From Acidisoma cellulosilyticum (GTDB lineage: Bacteria > Pseudomonadota > Alphaproteobacteria > Acetobacterales > Acetobacteraceae): a DNA stretch of 64,000 nt. The notes beneath the pieces were generated by a model. That model made no database searches and was not told where the DNA came from. It worked only from the letters and a program-made list of their open reading frames with translations. Both the position numbers and the translations under genes were made by a program. The stretch is taken from the NCBI RefSeq assembly GCF_020621385.1, contig NZ_JAESVA010000007.1:124001-188000 (forward strand), read 5' to 3'. Of this stretch, positions 52,101 to 59,444 are shown piece after piece (position 1 is the first letter of the stretch; every line of letters begins with the position of its first letter).

Positions 52101-52999
52101 GCGGCTTTCGCCAGCTTATGCCGAAGGATGTGATAGAGCCGAGACACCGTCGCCGGCAGCGAGGCATCCATCCGCTTGACGTCGAGCAGCGTCATCTCCC
52201 CCACGGCCGAGAGCGTATGCAACCCGTCCGTATAGGGTGTCATCCAGGCGGGCGCTTGCAATCCGTCGCGGTCTGTCGCGGCGAAGGCGGTCTCGTCGAG
52301 ATGCGCAATCTCCAGAAGACGGATCGCGGCGCCGTAGGTTCTGCGGCAATCCTGAACTGGTAGGATGATCGATCCACCTTGCAGGATCGGCGTGCCGCCC
52401 GGCCGCGCGCTGGCGATGTCGATATGCACCGGATTGCCGGGATGGAGATGCCAAGGTCCGGTCAGACGATCGGCATAGGCGATGTGAAGATGGCTCTGCT
52501 TCGCGCGCTTGCTGTGCGATGGCGCATAAAACAGCCACCAGCGGTCTTGCCAGAAGAAGGGCGTCGCATCGATGGCGGCCCCGTCCAGCGGGATCTGGCA
52601 CACGGCCTCCCATTCACCGGGAAACGTCTTGGCGCGGTAGAGCGTCAGCGTGCCGGACTGGAAGGCTTCCGGCAGCATCCAGATCTCCCCCTCCGCCTCG
52701 AACACGAAGGGGTAGGACAGATGCCAGGGTTCCCGCAGCACCGTGCGGCTGTCGAGCAGGGTCAATTGCGCATCATAGACAAGAAGGTCGATATAGCCCC
52801 GGCGGTCGCGATAGCTGAAACCTTCGGCGAAGACATGCAACAGGCCGTCGCGCCAGAGGCCGAAGGGATCGGCCCGGAAGGATTGCGCCGGCATTGCTGG
52901 CCCCCAGGTGACGCTTGGCTCATCAAACCCTTCCGCCAGGATCGCGGTCAGCGGGCGGTTGATGATCGCGACACGCCAAAGATCCATCGGCCGCAGCAT
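52097..52999 (-). CDS. GINT1 N-terminal-domain-like protein (beta-propeller glycosyl enzyme family)
   Basis: 300-residue protein resembling the N-terminal domain of plant glucosamine inositolphosphorylceramide transferase 1, a family also present in bacterial surface-glycan loci. Motifs: QSFRADPFGLWRDGLLHVFAEGF, REPWHLSYPFVFEAEGEIWMLPEAF, AIDATPFFWQDRWWLFYAPS, GPWHLHPGNPV, and GGSIILPVQDCRRTYGAAIRLLEI, typical five-bladed glycosidase-like repeats. The ATG at 52999 (MLRPMDLWRVAII) is preferred over an upstream start at 53032. It is first in an operon with the TagF-like gene, divergent from acp-spt. The link to sphingolipid glycosylation is suggestive because the domain name comes from a sphingolipid enzyme, but catalytic activity is unproven. 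Confidence 0.68.
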   Translation of the reverse strand: MLRPMDLWRVAIINRPLTAILAEGFDEPSVTWGPAMPAQSFRADPFGLWRDGLLHVFAEGFSYRDRRGYIDLLVYDAQLTLLDSRTVLREPWHLSYPFVFEAEGEIWMLPEAFQSGTLTLYRAKTFPGEWEAVCQIPLDGAAIDATPFFWQDRWWLFYAPSHSKRAKQSHLHIAYADRLTGPWHLHPGNPVHIDIASARPGGTPILQGGSIILPVQDCRRTYGAAIRLLEIAHLDETAFAATDRDGLQAPAWMTPYTDGLHTLSAVGEMTLLDVKRMDASLPATVSRLYHILRHKLAKAA

Positions 53000-53173
53000 T
53001 CTCGCCTCAATCCTTCCTTCGAGAGACCCCATCCTGAGGGCAAAGCGGGGGTCAGCGTGACGGTCGGAGACCCATGGCAGGGGTCAGGACCATGCATGTA
53101 CCGCTAGATGCGACCGACCGACATTCGTGATAGAGGAGATCCAGAAAATCGATAGGACTGTCCGTGTCATGCC

Positions 53174-53476
53174 ATGCGCACGGACGCTTTTAGTCATGGA
53201 GACAAGACCTTGCCCAGCGAAGAGGACGTCATCGCGACGATTGTCGCGGTAATCCGCACCCTGGACGGCGTGACCCCCGCCATGGCGGATGCCGTGACGC
53301 CCGAGACCAATATCCTGCGCGATCTCAGCCTCGATTCCATCGCGGTGATGGATTTCATCATGGAGCTGGAGACCGCCTTCAACACCGTCATTCCGCTGGA
53401 TACCGTGGCCGAAATCGCGACCGTCGGCGATCTCGCCCGGGCGATCACGACCGAACAGGCGCGGACTGCCGCCTGA
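53174..53476 (+). CDS. dedicated acyl carrier protein of the sphingolipid locus
   Basis: 100-residue acyl carrier protein. The phosphopantetheine attachment serine is in LSLDSIAVMD (Ser55), flanked by helices EEDVIATIVAVIRTLDGV and MELETAFNTVIPLDTVAEIATVGDLARAI. It is longer at the N-terminus than housekeeping AcpP; a TTG at 53210 could give a shorter form. It ends one base before the serine palmitoyltransferase start. In Caulobacter and related bacteria a dedicated ACP is encoded beside spt and carries the fatty acyl group that is condensed with serine. It is presumably charged by the fatty acyl-AMP ligase encoded at 62867. Confidence 0.88.
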   Translation: MRTDAFSHGDKTLPSEEDVIATIVAVIRTLDGVTPAMADAVTPETNILRDLSLDSIAVMDFIMELETAFNTVIPLDTVAEIATVGDLARAITTEQARTAA

Positions 53477-53477
53477 T

Positions 53478-54686
53478 ATGCTCGGAAAATATGCGCATCT
53501 CGCCCAGTCCCTGTCGGGACTGCGCGAGGCTGGCACCAATCCCTTCACCGTCGCCTTCGACGAGATTCTGTCGCCGACCACGGCGCGGCTGAACGGCCAG
53601 ACCGTCGTCCTGCTCGGGACCAATAACTATCTCGGCCTGACCTTCGATGAGAGCTGTATCGCGGCAGCGGTCTCGGCGCTTGAGACCGAAGGCACCGGCA
53701 CCACCGGGTCCCGCATCGCCAACGGCACCTATAGCGCGCATGTCGCGCTGGAAAAGCAGGTCGCCACATTCCTTGGCCGGCAGGATGCGATGGTCTTCAC
53801 GACCGGGTATCAGGCCAATCTTGGCATCATGGCGGCGTTGGCCGGGCGCGACGATCATCTTCTGCTCGATGCCGACAGCCATGCCAGCATCTATGACGGC
53901 TCGCGCCTCAGCGAAGCGCAGGTGACGCGATTCCGCCATAACGATCCGGACGACCTCTATCGCCGCTTGCGCTATCTGGCCGATAAGCCGGGCGACAAGC
54001 TGATCGTCGTCGAAGGCATCTACAGCATGCTGGGCGATGTGGCGCCCTTGGCCGAATTCGCTGCCGTGAAGCGCGAGACGGGCGCCTATCTTCTCGTCGA
54101 TGAGGCGCATTCGCTGGGTGTGCTCGGCGAACACGGCCGTGGCCTTCAGGAAGTGGCGGGCGTCGAGGCGGATGTCGATTTCGTCGTCGGCACCTTCAGC
54201 AAAAGCCTAGGCAGCATCGGCGGCTTCTGTGCCTCCGACATGCCGGGTTTCGAGGTGCTGCGCGTCGCCTCCCGCGCCTATATGTTCACGGCCTCGATGC
54301 CGCCGTCGATCGCGGCGAGCGTGACCCAGGCTTTCGAGGTGATGGCCGCGCGTCCGGACCTGCGGCAGGCGCTGACGCGGAACGCGGAGGCTCTGTATCA
54401 GGGTCTGTCCAAGGCCGGGTTCCGCCTGGGCCCGACGCCGAGCCCGATCGTCTCCGTCCGGCTGACCAAGCCGGAGCTTGCGGTCGCCTTCTGGAACAAG
54501 CTTCTGGCGCGCGGGCTTTACGTCAATCTGGCTTTGCCGCCGGCGACGCCGGCGCGCGAATCTCTTCTTCGCACCAGTGTCAGCGCCGCCCATAGCGAAG
54601 CCGATATCCGCTTCGCGGTGGACGCCATCGCCTCCGTCGGCGAGGAGCTCGGTATCATCGGGGCGACGGTCGAAGCGGCGGAATAA
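53478..54686 (+). CDS. spt: serine palmitoyltransferase (alpha-oxoamine synthase family)
   Basis: 402-residue pyridoxal-phosphate enzyme that condenses serine with a long acyl chain to 3-ketosphinganine, the first step of sphingolipid synthesis. The cofactor lysine is in TFSKSLGSIGG (Lys242), the stacking histidine in DADSHASIYDG (His135) and the DEAHSLG motif (208-214) is intact. The segment GTGTTGSRIANGTYSAHVALE and the lack of a glycine/acetyl-CoA pattern favour serine palmitoyltransferase over KBL or ALA synthase, and the neighbouring acyl carrier protein supports it. It is soluble and about the length of the Sphingomonas enzyme. The Tam41-like gene ends tail-to-tail two bases away. Confidence 0.9.
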   Translation: MLGKYAHLAQSLSGLREAGTNPFTVAFDEILSPTTARLNGQTVVLLGTNNYLGLTFDESCIAAAVSALETEGTGTTGSRIANGTYSAHVALEKQVATFLGRQDAMVFTTGYQANLGIMAALAGRDDHLLLDADSHASIYDGSRLSEAQVTRFRHNDPDDLYRRLRYLADKPGDKLIVVEGIYSMLGDVAPLAEFAAVKRETGAYLLVDEAHSLGVLGEHGRGLQEVAGVEADVDFVVGTFSKSLGSIGGFCASDMPGFEVLRVASRAYMFTASMPPSIAASVTQAFEVMAARPDLRQALTRNAEALYQGLSKAGFRLGPTPSPIVSVRLTKPELAVAFWNKLLARGLYVNLALPPATPARESLLRTSVSAAHSEADIRFAVDAIASVGEELGIIGATVEAAE

Positions 54687-54688
54687 GG

Positions 54689-55576
54689 CTAGCTGAGCGC
54701 GCCTATCCTTCTGAGCCGCCAGAGTAGGAACGGGGCGGCGAGGATCGGGTGGCGGCGCTGCCAGGGCGAAAGCTCCAGGCGGACGCCGCTATGGCGCTGC
54801 AGCTTCCACAGCAGATAATCGGCGCCGCCGGCGAAGGTGAAGGCGGCTTTCACCAGCCGCAGCAGATTGAGCGGCTTGCCGCAGAAGCGGCGCAATGCCC
54901 AGCCGCCGAACGGGGCCTTGGCCGCCGGATGCCCTCCGGCATCGAACAGCCCGTCGAACCAGGCGGCATTGGTCTCATACAGCACGCTGGGCTGGTTCGC
55001 TCGCTCCGGCCGCAGCTCCGCCCGATAGGTTTCGCGGAAGAGCCCTTCCCAGACAGTACCCGCGTTTTCGGCGGCCGGGTTCAGCCAACGTCCCCAGGCG
55101 AGCGCGGTGCCGGCGGCTTGCGTCAGCAGGGCGGTCACGCGTTTTCGTGCCGCATCATCGCGTGCATAGAGGAGAGACGACGGCTGGGAAAAGCGCGTCC
55201 AGATCGTGGTGTCGAGCGAGCCTGGCCGCACGCGACGGTCGAATTGGCGGACCGAGAGCATGGCGACCTTGGCGCGCAATCCATCAGTCCCGGCCCCAGC
55301 GGCCATCAGCATGACATTGGGCGGCAGTGCCGCATTCATCAGCGCCGGAAAGGCGCGCCGATGAAAGGCGCGATGGCCATCGTACAGAATATAAAGATCG
55401 ATGAGACCGGTCAGATCGCCCGTCCGACGGCAGGAGCCATAGAACAGAATAGCCGCAACCGCTTTGCCTCGGCTGTCGAGAATCTCCTGGACCAAGGCGG
55501 CCATTGCCGGTGGGGCAGGGCGGTCCAGTTCCGCCGCGATCAAAGGCCCGAGCGCCTGTTCGGCGCCCACGGTCAT
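54689..55576 (-). CDS. Tam41-like nucleotidyltransferase-fold protein of the sphingolipid locus
   Basis: 295-residue protein with a nucleotidyltransferase-type motif: ILFYGSCRRTGDLTGLIDLYILYDG (residues ~44-67), i.e. GS followed by a D-x-[DY]-like acidic strand, as in mitochondrial-type phosphatidate cytidylyltransferase Tam41. The rest has VMLMAAGAGTDGLRAKVAMLSVRQF and an arginine-rich C-terminus with amphipathic helices (FLLWRLRRIG) that may touch the membrane. The second acidic position reads LIDLYI, so the usual DxD is D-L-Y and activity may differ. The start is uncertain (55576, or 55636 overlapping the kinase gene). It follows the lipid kinase on the same strand and probably acts on the phosphorylated lipid or its headgroup. 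Confidence 0.65.
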   Translation of the reverse strand: MTVGAEQALGPLIAAELDRPAPPAMAALVQEILDSRGKAVAAILFYGSCRRTGDLTGLIDLYILYDGHRAFHRRAFPALMNAALPPNVMLMAAGAGTDGLRAKVAMLSVRQFDRRVRPGSLDTTIWTRFSQPSSLLYARDDAARKRVTALLTQAAGTALAWGRWLNPAAENAGTVWEGLFRETYRAELRPERANQPSVLYETNAAWFDGLFDAGGHPAAKAPFGGWALRRFCGKPLNLLRLVKAAFTFAGGADYLLWKLQRHSGVRLELSPWQRRHPILAAPFLLWRLRRIGALS

Positions 55577-55586
55577 AAGGCGGATG

Positions 55587-56567
55587 TCACGGGGCGACGA
55601 CCGTGACGCTGGCGGCCGCAGAGAGAAGAACACCACCCGAGCGGGGCTCGAAAGCCTCCCCGTCCAGAATAAAAGGCTGGGTCAGCATCAGGCGCAGCGC
55701 ATTGCCCCGACCGGAGCGGTAGCCGCCGCGTAGCATCCAGGGTTTGGGGCGGCGCATCAGCATATTGGTGAGCCCGGCGACAAGGCGCCGGGGCGAGGCG
55801 TCGATATCCAGCCAGCGGATGCCGCCCTGACCCTTGCCCCAGAAAGGCCAGAGGCCGAGCATGAGGCTGTCCAGCGTTGTCGCCATCACCAGCATGCGCT
55901 GACCGTCGATCGCTGGGCGATCACCCACCGTCAAGGTCATCGGCCAGCCCTGTTTGATGGCGGGGTCGCGGCCGAGAATGGCGCGCAGCGCCGTCAAAGT
56001 GACGGTCGCGGCGACCTCCGCCCCATGGCGCAGCCCGCCGCCGCGCACGGCCGCATTGGCGGTGCGCTTGACCTCGGTGAAGCTCGCCGCGCCGAACAGG
56101 AAGCCGAAGATGGGGTCGCGCGCCGGTTCGTCCGGCCAGGAGACCTGCAGCAGCGGGCAGACCTTGCGGGTCAGCCGGTTCTGAGCTGCCGCGATGAGAA
56201 TCTTTTCGAGGGCGGCGCTGTCGCTGCCGGCACTGCCCAGAACGCGGGCCGCCAGATTGGTATTGCCAGCCGATAGAATGGCGATCTCAGGCATGTCGTC
56301 GGGATAGGCGTGCGGCATGGCGCTGATGACGTCGCGCAAAGTGCCGTCGCCGCCGCAGACGATCAGCAGCGTCACACCGTCCGCCGCGAATTGGGCGAGG
56401 GTCTTGTGCAGTTCGGGCAGACCATCCGGAGAGGCTGCCTGCACTTCAGGGTGGCGTGCCAGGACCGCGGTGAAGTCGGCCGGCTTCGTCTTGTTGGCGT
56501 GGCTGCGCGGATTGATAATCAACCCGATGCGCCGGGGCGCCTGCGTAGAAGAGGTTATCTGACCCAA
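55587..56567 (-). CDS. diacylglycerol/ceramide kinase-family lipid kinase
   Basis: 326-residue protein of the DAGK catalytic-domain family. IGLIINPRSHANK is the N-terminal strand, VCGGDGTLRDVISAM (GGDGT at 72-76) the ATP-binding signature, IAILSAGNTNLAARVLG the NDLAR-type motif, and the C-terminal domain contains GILLSAAASV-like strands and IDGEAFEP-like FILDGEAFEP. Bacterial relatives phosphorylate diacylglycerol, undecaprenol or ceramide. In this locus the likely substrate is ceramide or sphinganine; a kinase of this family does that job in the Caulobacter ceramide phosphoglycerate pathway. The start is TTG at 56567, whose last base abuts the ATG of the divergent phosphoesterase. Confidence 0.82.
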   Translation of the reverse strand: MGQITSSTQAPRRIGLIINPRSHANKTKPADFTAVLARHPEVQAASPDGLPELHKTLAQFAADGVTLLIVCGGDGTLRDVISAMPHAYPDDMPEIAILSAGNTNLAARVLGSAGSDSAALEKILIAAAQNRLTRKVCPLLQVSWPDEPARDPIFGFLFGAASFTEVKRTANAAVRGGGLRHGAEVAATVTLTALRAILGRDPAIKQGWPMTLTVGDRPAIDGQRMLVMATTLDSLMLGLWPFWGKGQGGIRWLDIDASPRRLVAGLTNMLMRRPKPWMLRGGYRSGRGNALRLMLTQPFILDGEAFEPRSGGVLLSAAASVTVVAP

Positions 56568-57499
56568 TGCAATTCAGCCTTGCCCATCTCTCCGACCTGC
56601 ATCTGCCGCCCCCGGCGGAAGCGATGTCGATGCGGGATCGAAATCTGAAAAGCGTCCTTGCCAAACTGTCTTGGCACAGGAAGCGCAAACGAATTTACAC
56701 ACTGCACCCGGCCGCGGCTTTACTTGCCGATATCGCGGCGCAGGCACCCGATCATATTGCCCTGACAGGAGACATCACGAATTTCGGCCATCCGGCGGAA
56801 TTCGTGGCGGCTAGACGCTATCTCCAACAGATAGGAGCACCGCATGATCTTTCGGTAGTTCCCGGCAATCATGATCGGACAGTTCCGTTGCCATGGCAAG
56901 ATAGTCTTGAGCAATGGCAAGACTGGATGTGCAGCGATGCAGAAGAAGCCGTCTTGAGCGAGGGGGGATTTCCTTTCCTGAGACGTAGAGGCGATCTGGC
57001 GATTATCGGGGTCGATTCGGCCATTTTGACCCCGGTCTTTAAGGCCTATGGCGAGATCGGCATGACTCAAATGCACAGGCTGGCAGAGCTGCTGGAGGCA
57101 ACCGGACGCCAGGGGCTGTTCCGTGCCGTCCTCATCCATCATCCCCCGACCATGAGCCTGGGCGGGGAACGCAAGGCACTGCGCGACCGGGCTGCGCTAT
57201 GCGCGGTTTTGGCGCAGCATGGTGCTGAGCTCATGATTTCAGGCCATCACCACATCACTCGATTGGATGGAGTGCAGGGGCCCAGCTATAGAATTCCCTC
57301 TTTCGGCGTGCCGGCGGCTTTGGCGAGCAAAGCGCGGCCCGAATGGGCTGGTTGGCATCTGCATCGCATCGAAAGGGTGGAGAGCGGTTGGCATCTCACC
57401 TCCGCCCTGCGTCGCTACAATCCGATACGCAATGTGTTTGAGCCTGGTGGGGAGTGGAGCTTCAGGCTTCCCGTCAGAACGGATGCAATGACATGGTGA
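56567..57499 (+). CDS. calcineurin-like metallophosphoesterase of the sphingolipid locus
   Basis: 310-residue two-metal phosphoesterase. All five motifs are visible: SDLHL (Asp10, His12), ALTGDITNFGHP, VVPGNHDRT, VLIHHPP and MISGHHHITR. It hydrolyses a phosphate mono- or diester; in this position the candidates are a nucleotide-linked headgroup donor or a lipid phosphate. No signal peptide, so it is cytoplasmic. Its ATG overlaps the divergent kinase start codon by one base, leaving no space for promoters between them, and its 3' end overlaps the convergent DUF2141 gene by 26 bases. The Tam41-like/kinase/phosphoesterase trio resembles the set I recall beside spt in Caulobacter. Confidence 0.85.
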   Translation: MQFSLAHLSDLHLPPPAEAMSMRDRNLKSVLAKLSWHRKRKRIYTLHPAAALLADIAAQAPDHIALTGDITNFGHPAEFVAARRYLQQIGAPHDLSVVPGNHDRTVPLPWQDSLEQWQDWMCSDAEEAVLSEGGFPFLRRRGDLAIIGVDSAILTPVFKAYGEIGMTQMHRLAELLEATGRQGLFRAVLIHHPPTMSLGGERKALRDRAALCAVLAQHGAELMISGHHHITRLDGVQGPSYRIPSFGVPAALASKARPEWAGWHLHRIERVESGWHLTSALRRYNPIRNVFEPGGEWSFRLPVRTDAMTW

Positions 57500-57977
57500 T
57501 GTGGGCACCTGCCGCCGTCACGGTGAAGGCGACGGCGTGAAAGCCCGGCGGCGCCAGCAGATTGCGCGGATTGTTGGAGAAACCGTAATCCTCGGCCGGC
57601 AATCCGAGGAAAGTCTTGTCGAAGCGGTGGTTGTTATTGGCGTCGTCATAGATCGCCACCGCATAGGTGCCAGGACCCGAGAGCGCGAAACAGCCCTGCA
57701 CGCTATTCGCTGTGACCGGCACGCGCATGATGTCGATGCTGCCGTGATGGGCCAGGAATTTGGCCGGGTCGTCGCCATAGAGCGTGAAGGTGATATTGCC
57801 CCCGGCATGGCGGATATTGGTGACGGTCATCAGCAGGCGCGGCGCCGAGGGCGACACGCCGGGCGCGTCACAGGCGACGCCGGACTCTGTCGCCGCCAAG
57901 GCGGGAAAATCGCCTGAAACGCCTAACAGAAGCCCAATCAGACAAGCCATAAGCCAGCGGCCGGGCGCAAATGTCAT
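57474..57977 (-). CDS. DUF2141 periplasmic protein
   Basis: 167 residues. A signal peptide spans about residues 1-29 (MACLIGLLLGVSGDFPALAA). The mature domain shows the DUF2141 pattern: VTNIRHAGGNITFTLYGDDPAKFL, VQGCFALSGPGTYAVAIYDDANNNHRFDKTFLGLPAEDYGFSNNPRN and a final beta strand. Function unknown. The DDANNNHRFD acidic loop looks able to bind calcium, which is my reading only. It lies in the sphingolipid locus between the phosphoesterase and the LptF-like gene, and being periplasmic could take part in lipid export or surface assembly. Its end overlaps the convergent phosphoesterase gene by 26 bases. Confidence 0.8.
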   Translation of the reverse strand: MTFAPGRWLMACLIGLLLGVSGDFPALAATESGVACDAPGVSPSAPRLLMTVTNIRHAGGNITFTLYGDDPAKFLAHHGSIDIMRVPVTANSVQGCFALSGPGTYAVAIYDDANNNHRFDKTFLGLPAEDYGFSNNPRNLLAPPGFHAVAFTVTAAGAHITMSLHPF

Positions 57978-58211
57978 CGGAACTCAGCCTCGAGGCAAGA
58001 ATACATGACGCGGATCACGCGACTGAATGATATTGCGACGCAATAGCATTGGAGGTCATAACAGTCAGCACACCAGCGCATGATGGCGGGCAGTCTCGCC
58101 GCCGTGACCTTTTTCTGCAAGAAGACCTTATCATCATCGGGCGCCCGGCGATCCATCGCCCTCGGCACCGACGCCGACTGGAATGAAACGGTAGATCTCT
58201 TGGGCTTTTCT

Positions 58212-59444
58212 GTGCGCGCCCCTCACGCGCGGTCCCCCCGCACGCTGGAACGCTATCTTCTGTCGCTCTGCGCCCGCCCTTTCGCGGCGACGTTGCTCGT
58301 GGTGCTGCCCGCGCTGCTGCTGGAGCGCCTGCTGAGGCTGTTCAACCTGTTGGCCGACCAGAACGTGCCGGCCCAGTTCGTCGGCCGCATGCTGGTCGAT
58401 CTGGTGCCGCAATACCTGGGTCTGGCCCTGCCGGCGGCGCTTTTCCTGGGTATCTACTTCGTCATCGCCCGGATGAGCGCCGATAACGAGTTGGAGGCGA
58501 TGCAGAATGCCGGCCTGTCCATGGTCTGGATCAGCCGTCCCTTCTTCATCCTCGGCTTCCTGCTCATGCTGGTCGCCTATGGGCTCTACGGCTATGTCCA
58601 GCCGCTGGCGCGCTACGCCTTCCGCGAGGCCTTTTGGGCCGCGACCGAAAGCGGCTGGAACGCGACCATTCCACCCGGCCAGATCATCCATGTCTCGAAA
58701 AACCTCGTCGTCACGGCCGATGGCGCCGAGCGCGGCACCGGCGCGCTGCGGCATGTGCTCGCCTTCCAGCGCAAGACGGATGGGACCGAGCAGGTGACGA
58801 CCGGCGTCACCGGAACCGTCTCCCTGGTCGGCCGGGGCGCCGATGTCCTGCTCACGCTCGACAACGGCAAGCGGCTGGATCTGAAGCCCGACGGCACGAT
58901 CGGCACCGAGACCTCGGCGACCTCGGCGATGGAGCGCCCCTTCGTGCTGCCGATGCGCGCCTTTCGCGCGCGGGGCAGTGACGAGCGCGAGATGACGACC
59001 GGCGAACTTTGGTCCGCGCGCCACGACAAGAATCCTCCGCAGCCGCTGCGCCGGATGAACGGTGAGCTCTACAGCCGCATCATCCGGTCGATCTCCATGG
59101 CGGTGCTGCCTCTGATGGCCGTTTCCATCGGCATTTCGGCCAAGCGCGCCAAGCGCCAATACGGCATCAGCGTCGGTTTCCTGATCCTGATCCTGTACGA
59201 TCACGCGATCCAACTGACGGCCGCGCTCGGCACGGCCGGGCTGATCGATCCGCGTGCGCCGCTCTGGGCGATTTTCGTTGTTTTTAGCGCTTTCTGCTTC
59301 TGGATGTTCCGCCGCGCCTCCCGTCATACCAGCGAGGGGCCGCTCGATCCGCTCTTCGCCCGGATGGAAGATGCGGCGTCCTTCTGTCTGCGCGGCGTGC
59401 GATGGCTGGGCGGCGGTTGGGCTCGGAAGCAGCCGGCCCGATGA
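58212..59444 (+). CDS. LptF/YjgP-family permease in the sphingolipid locus
   Basis: About 410-residue inner-membrane protein of the LptF/LptG family, which normally forms the half-transporter that extracts lipopolysaccharide for the LptB ATPase. The N-terminus RTLERYLLSLCARPFAATLLVVLPALLLERLLRLFNLLAD, the coupling-helix region ARMSADNELEAMQNAGLSMVWI and the central periplasmic jellyroll domain (about 150-280) are present. The C-terminal helices contain RIIRSISMAVLPLMAVSIGIS. The start is unclear: GTG 58212 gives a typical N-terminus, but the frame is open to ATG 58080. The gene overlaps the LptG-like gene by four bases. No lptB is in the window. Its position beside spt suggests a sphingolipid substrate. 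Confidence 0.85.
   Translation: MRAPHARSPRTLERYLLSLCARPFAATLLVVLPALLLERLLRLFNLLADQNVPAQFVGRMLVDLVPQYLGLALPAALFLGIYFVIARMSADNELEAMQNAGLSMVWISRPFFILGFLLMLVAYGLYGYVQPLARYAFREAFWAATESGWNATIPPGQIIHVSKNLVVTADGAERGTGALRHVLAFQRKTDGTEQVTTGVTGTVSLVGRGADVLLTLDNGKRLDLKPDGTIGTETSATSAMERPFVLPMRAFRARGSDEREMTTGELWSARHDKNPPQPLRRMNGELYSRIIRSISMAVLPLMAVSIGISAKRAKRQYGISVGFLILILYDHAIQLTAALGTAGLIDPRAPLWAIFVVFSAFCFWMFRRASRHTSEGPLDPLFARMEDAASFCLRGVRWLGGGWARKQPAR

Noticed and set aside
53030-53100. Possible third repeat family (CCTTCGAGAGACC...CCTGAGG) upstream of acp
   Set aside because: Only one degenerate copy is present in the window, so a repeat cannot be supported from this sequence alone.
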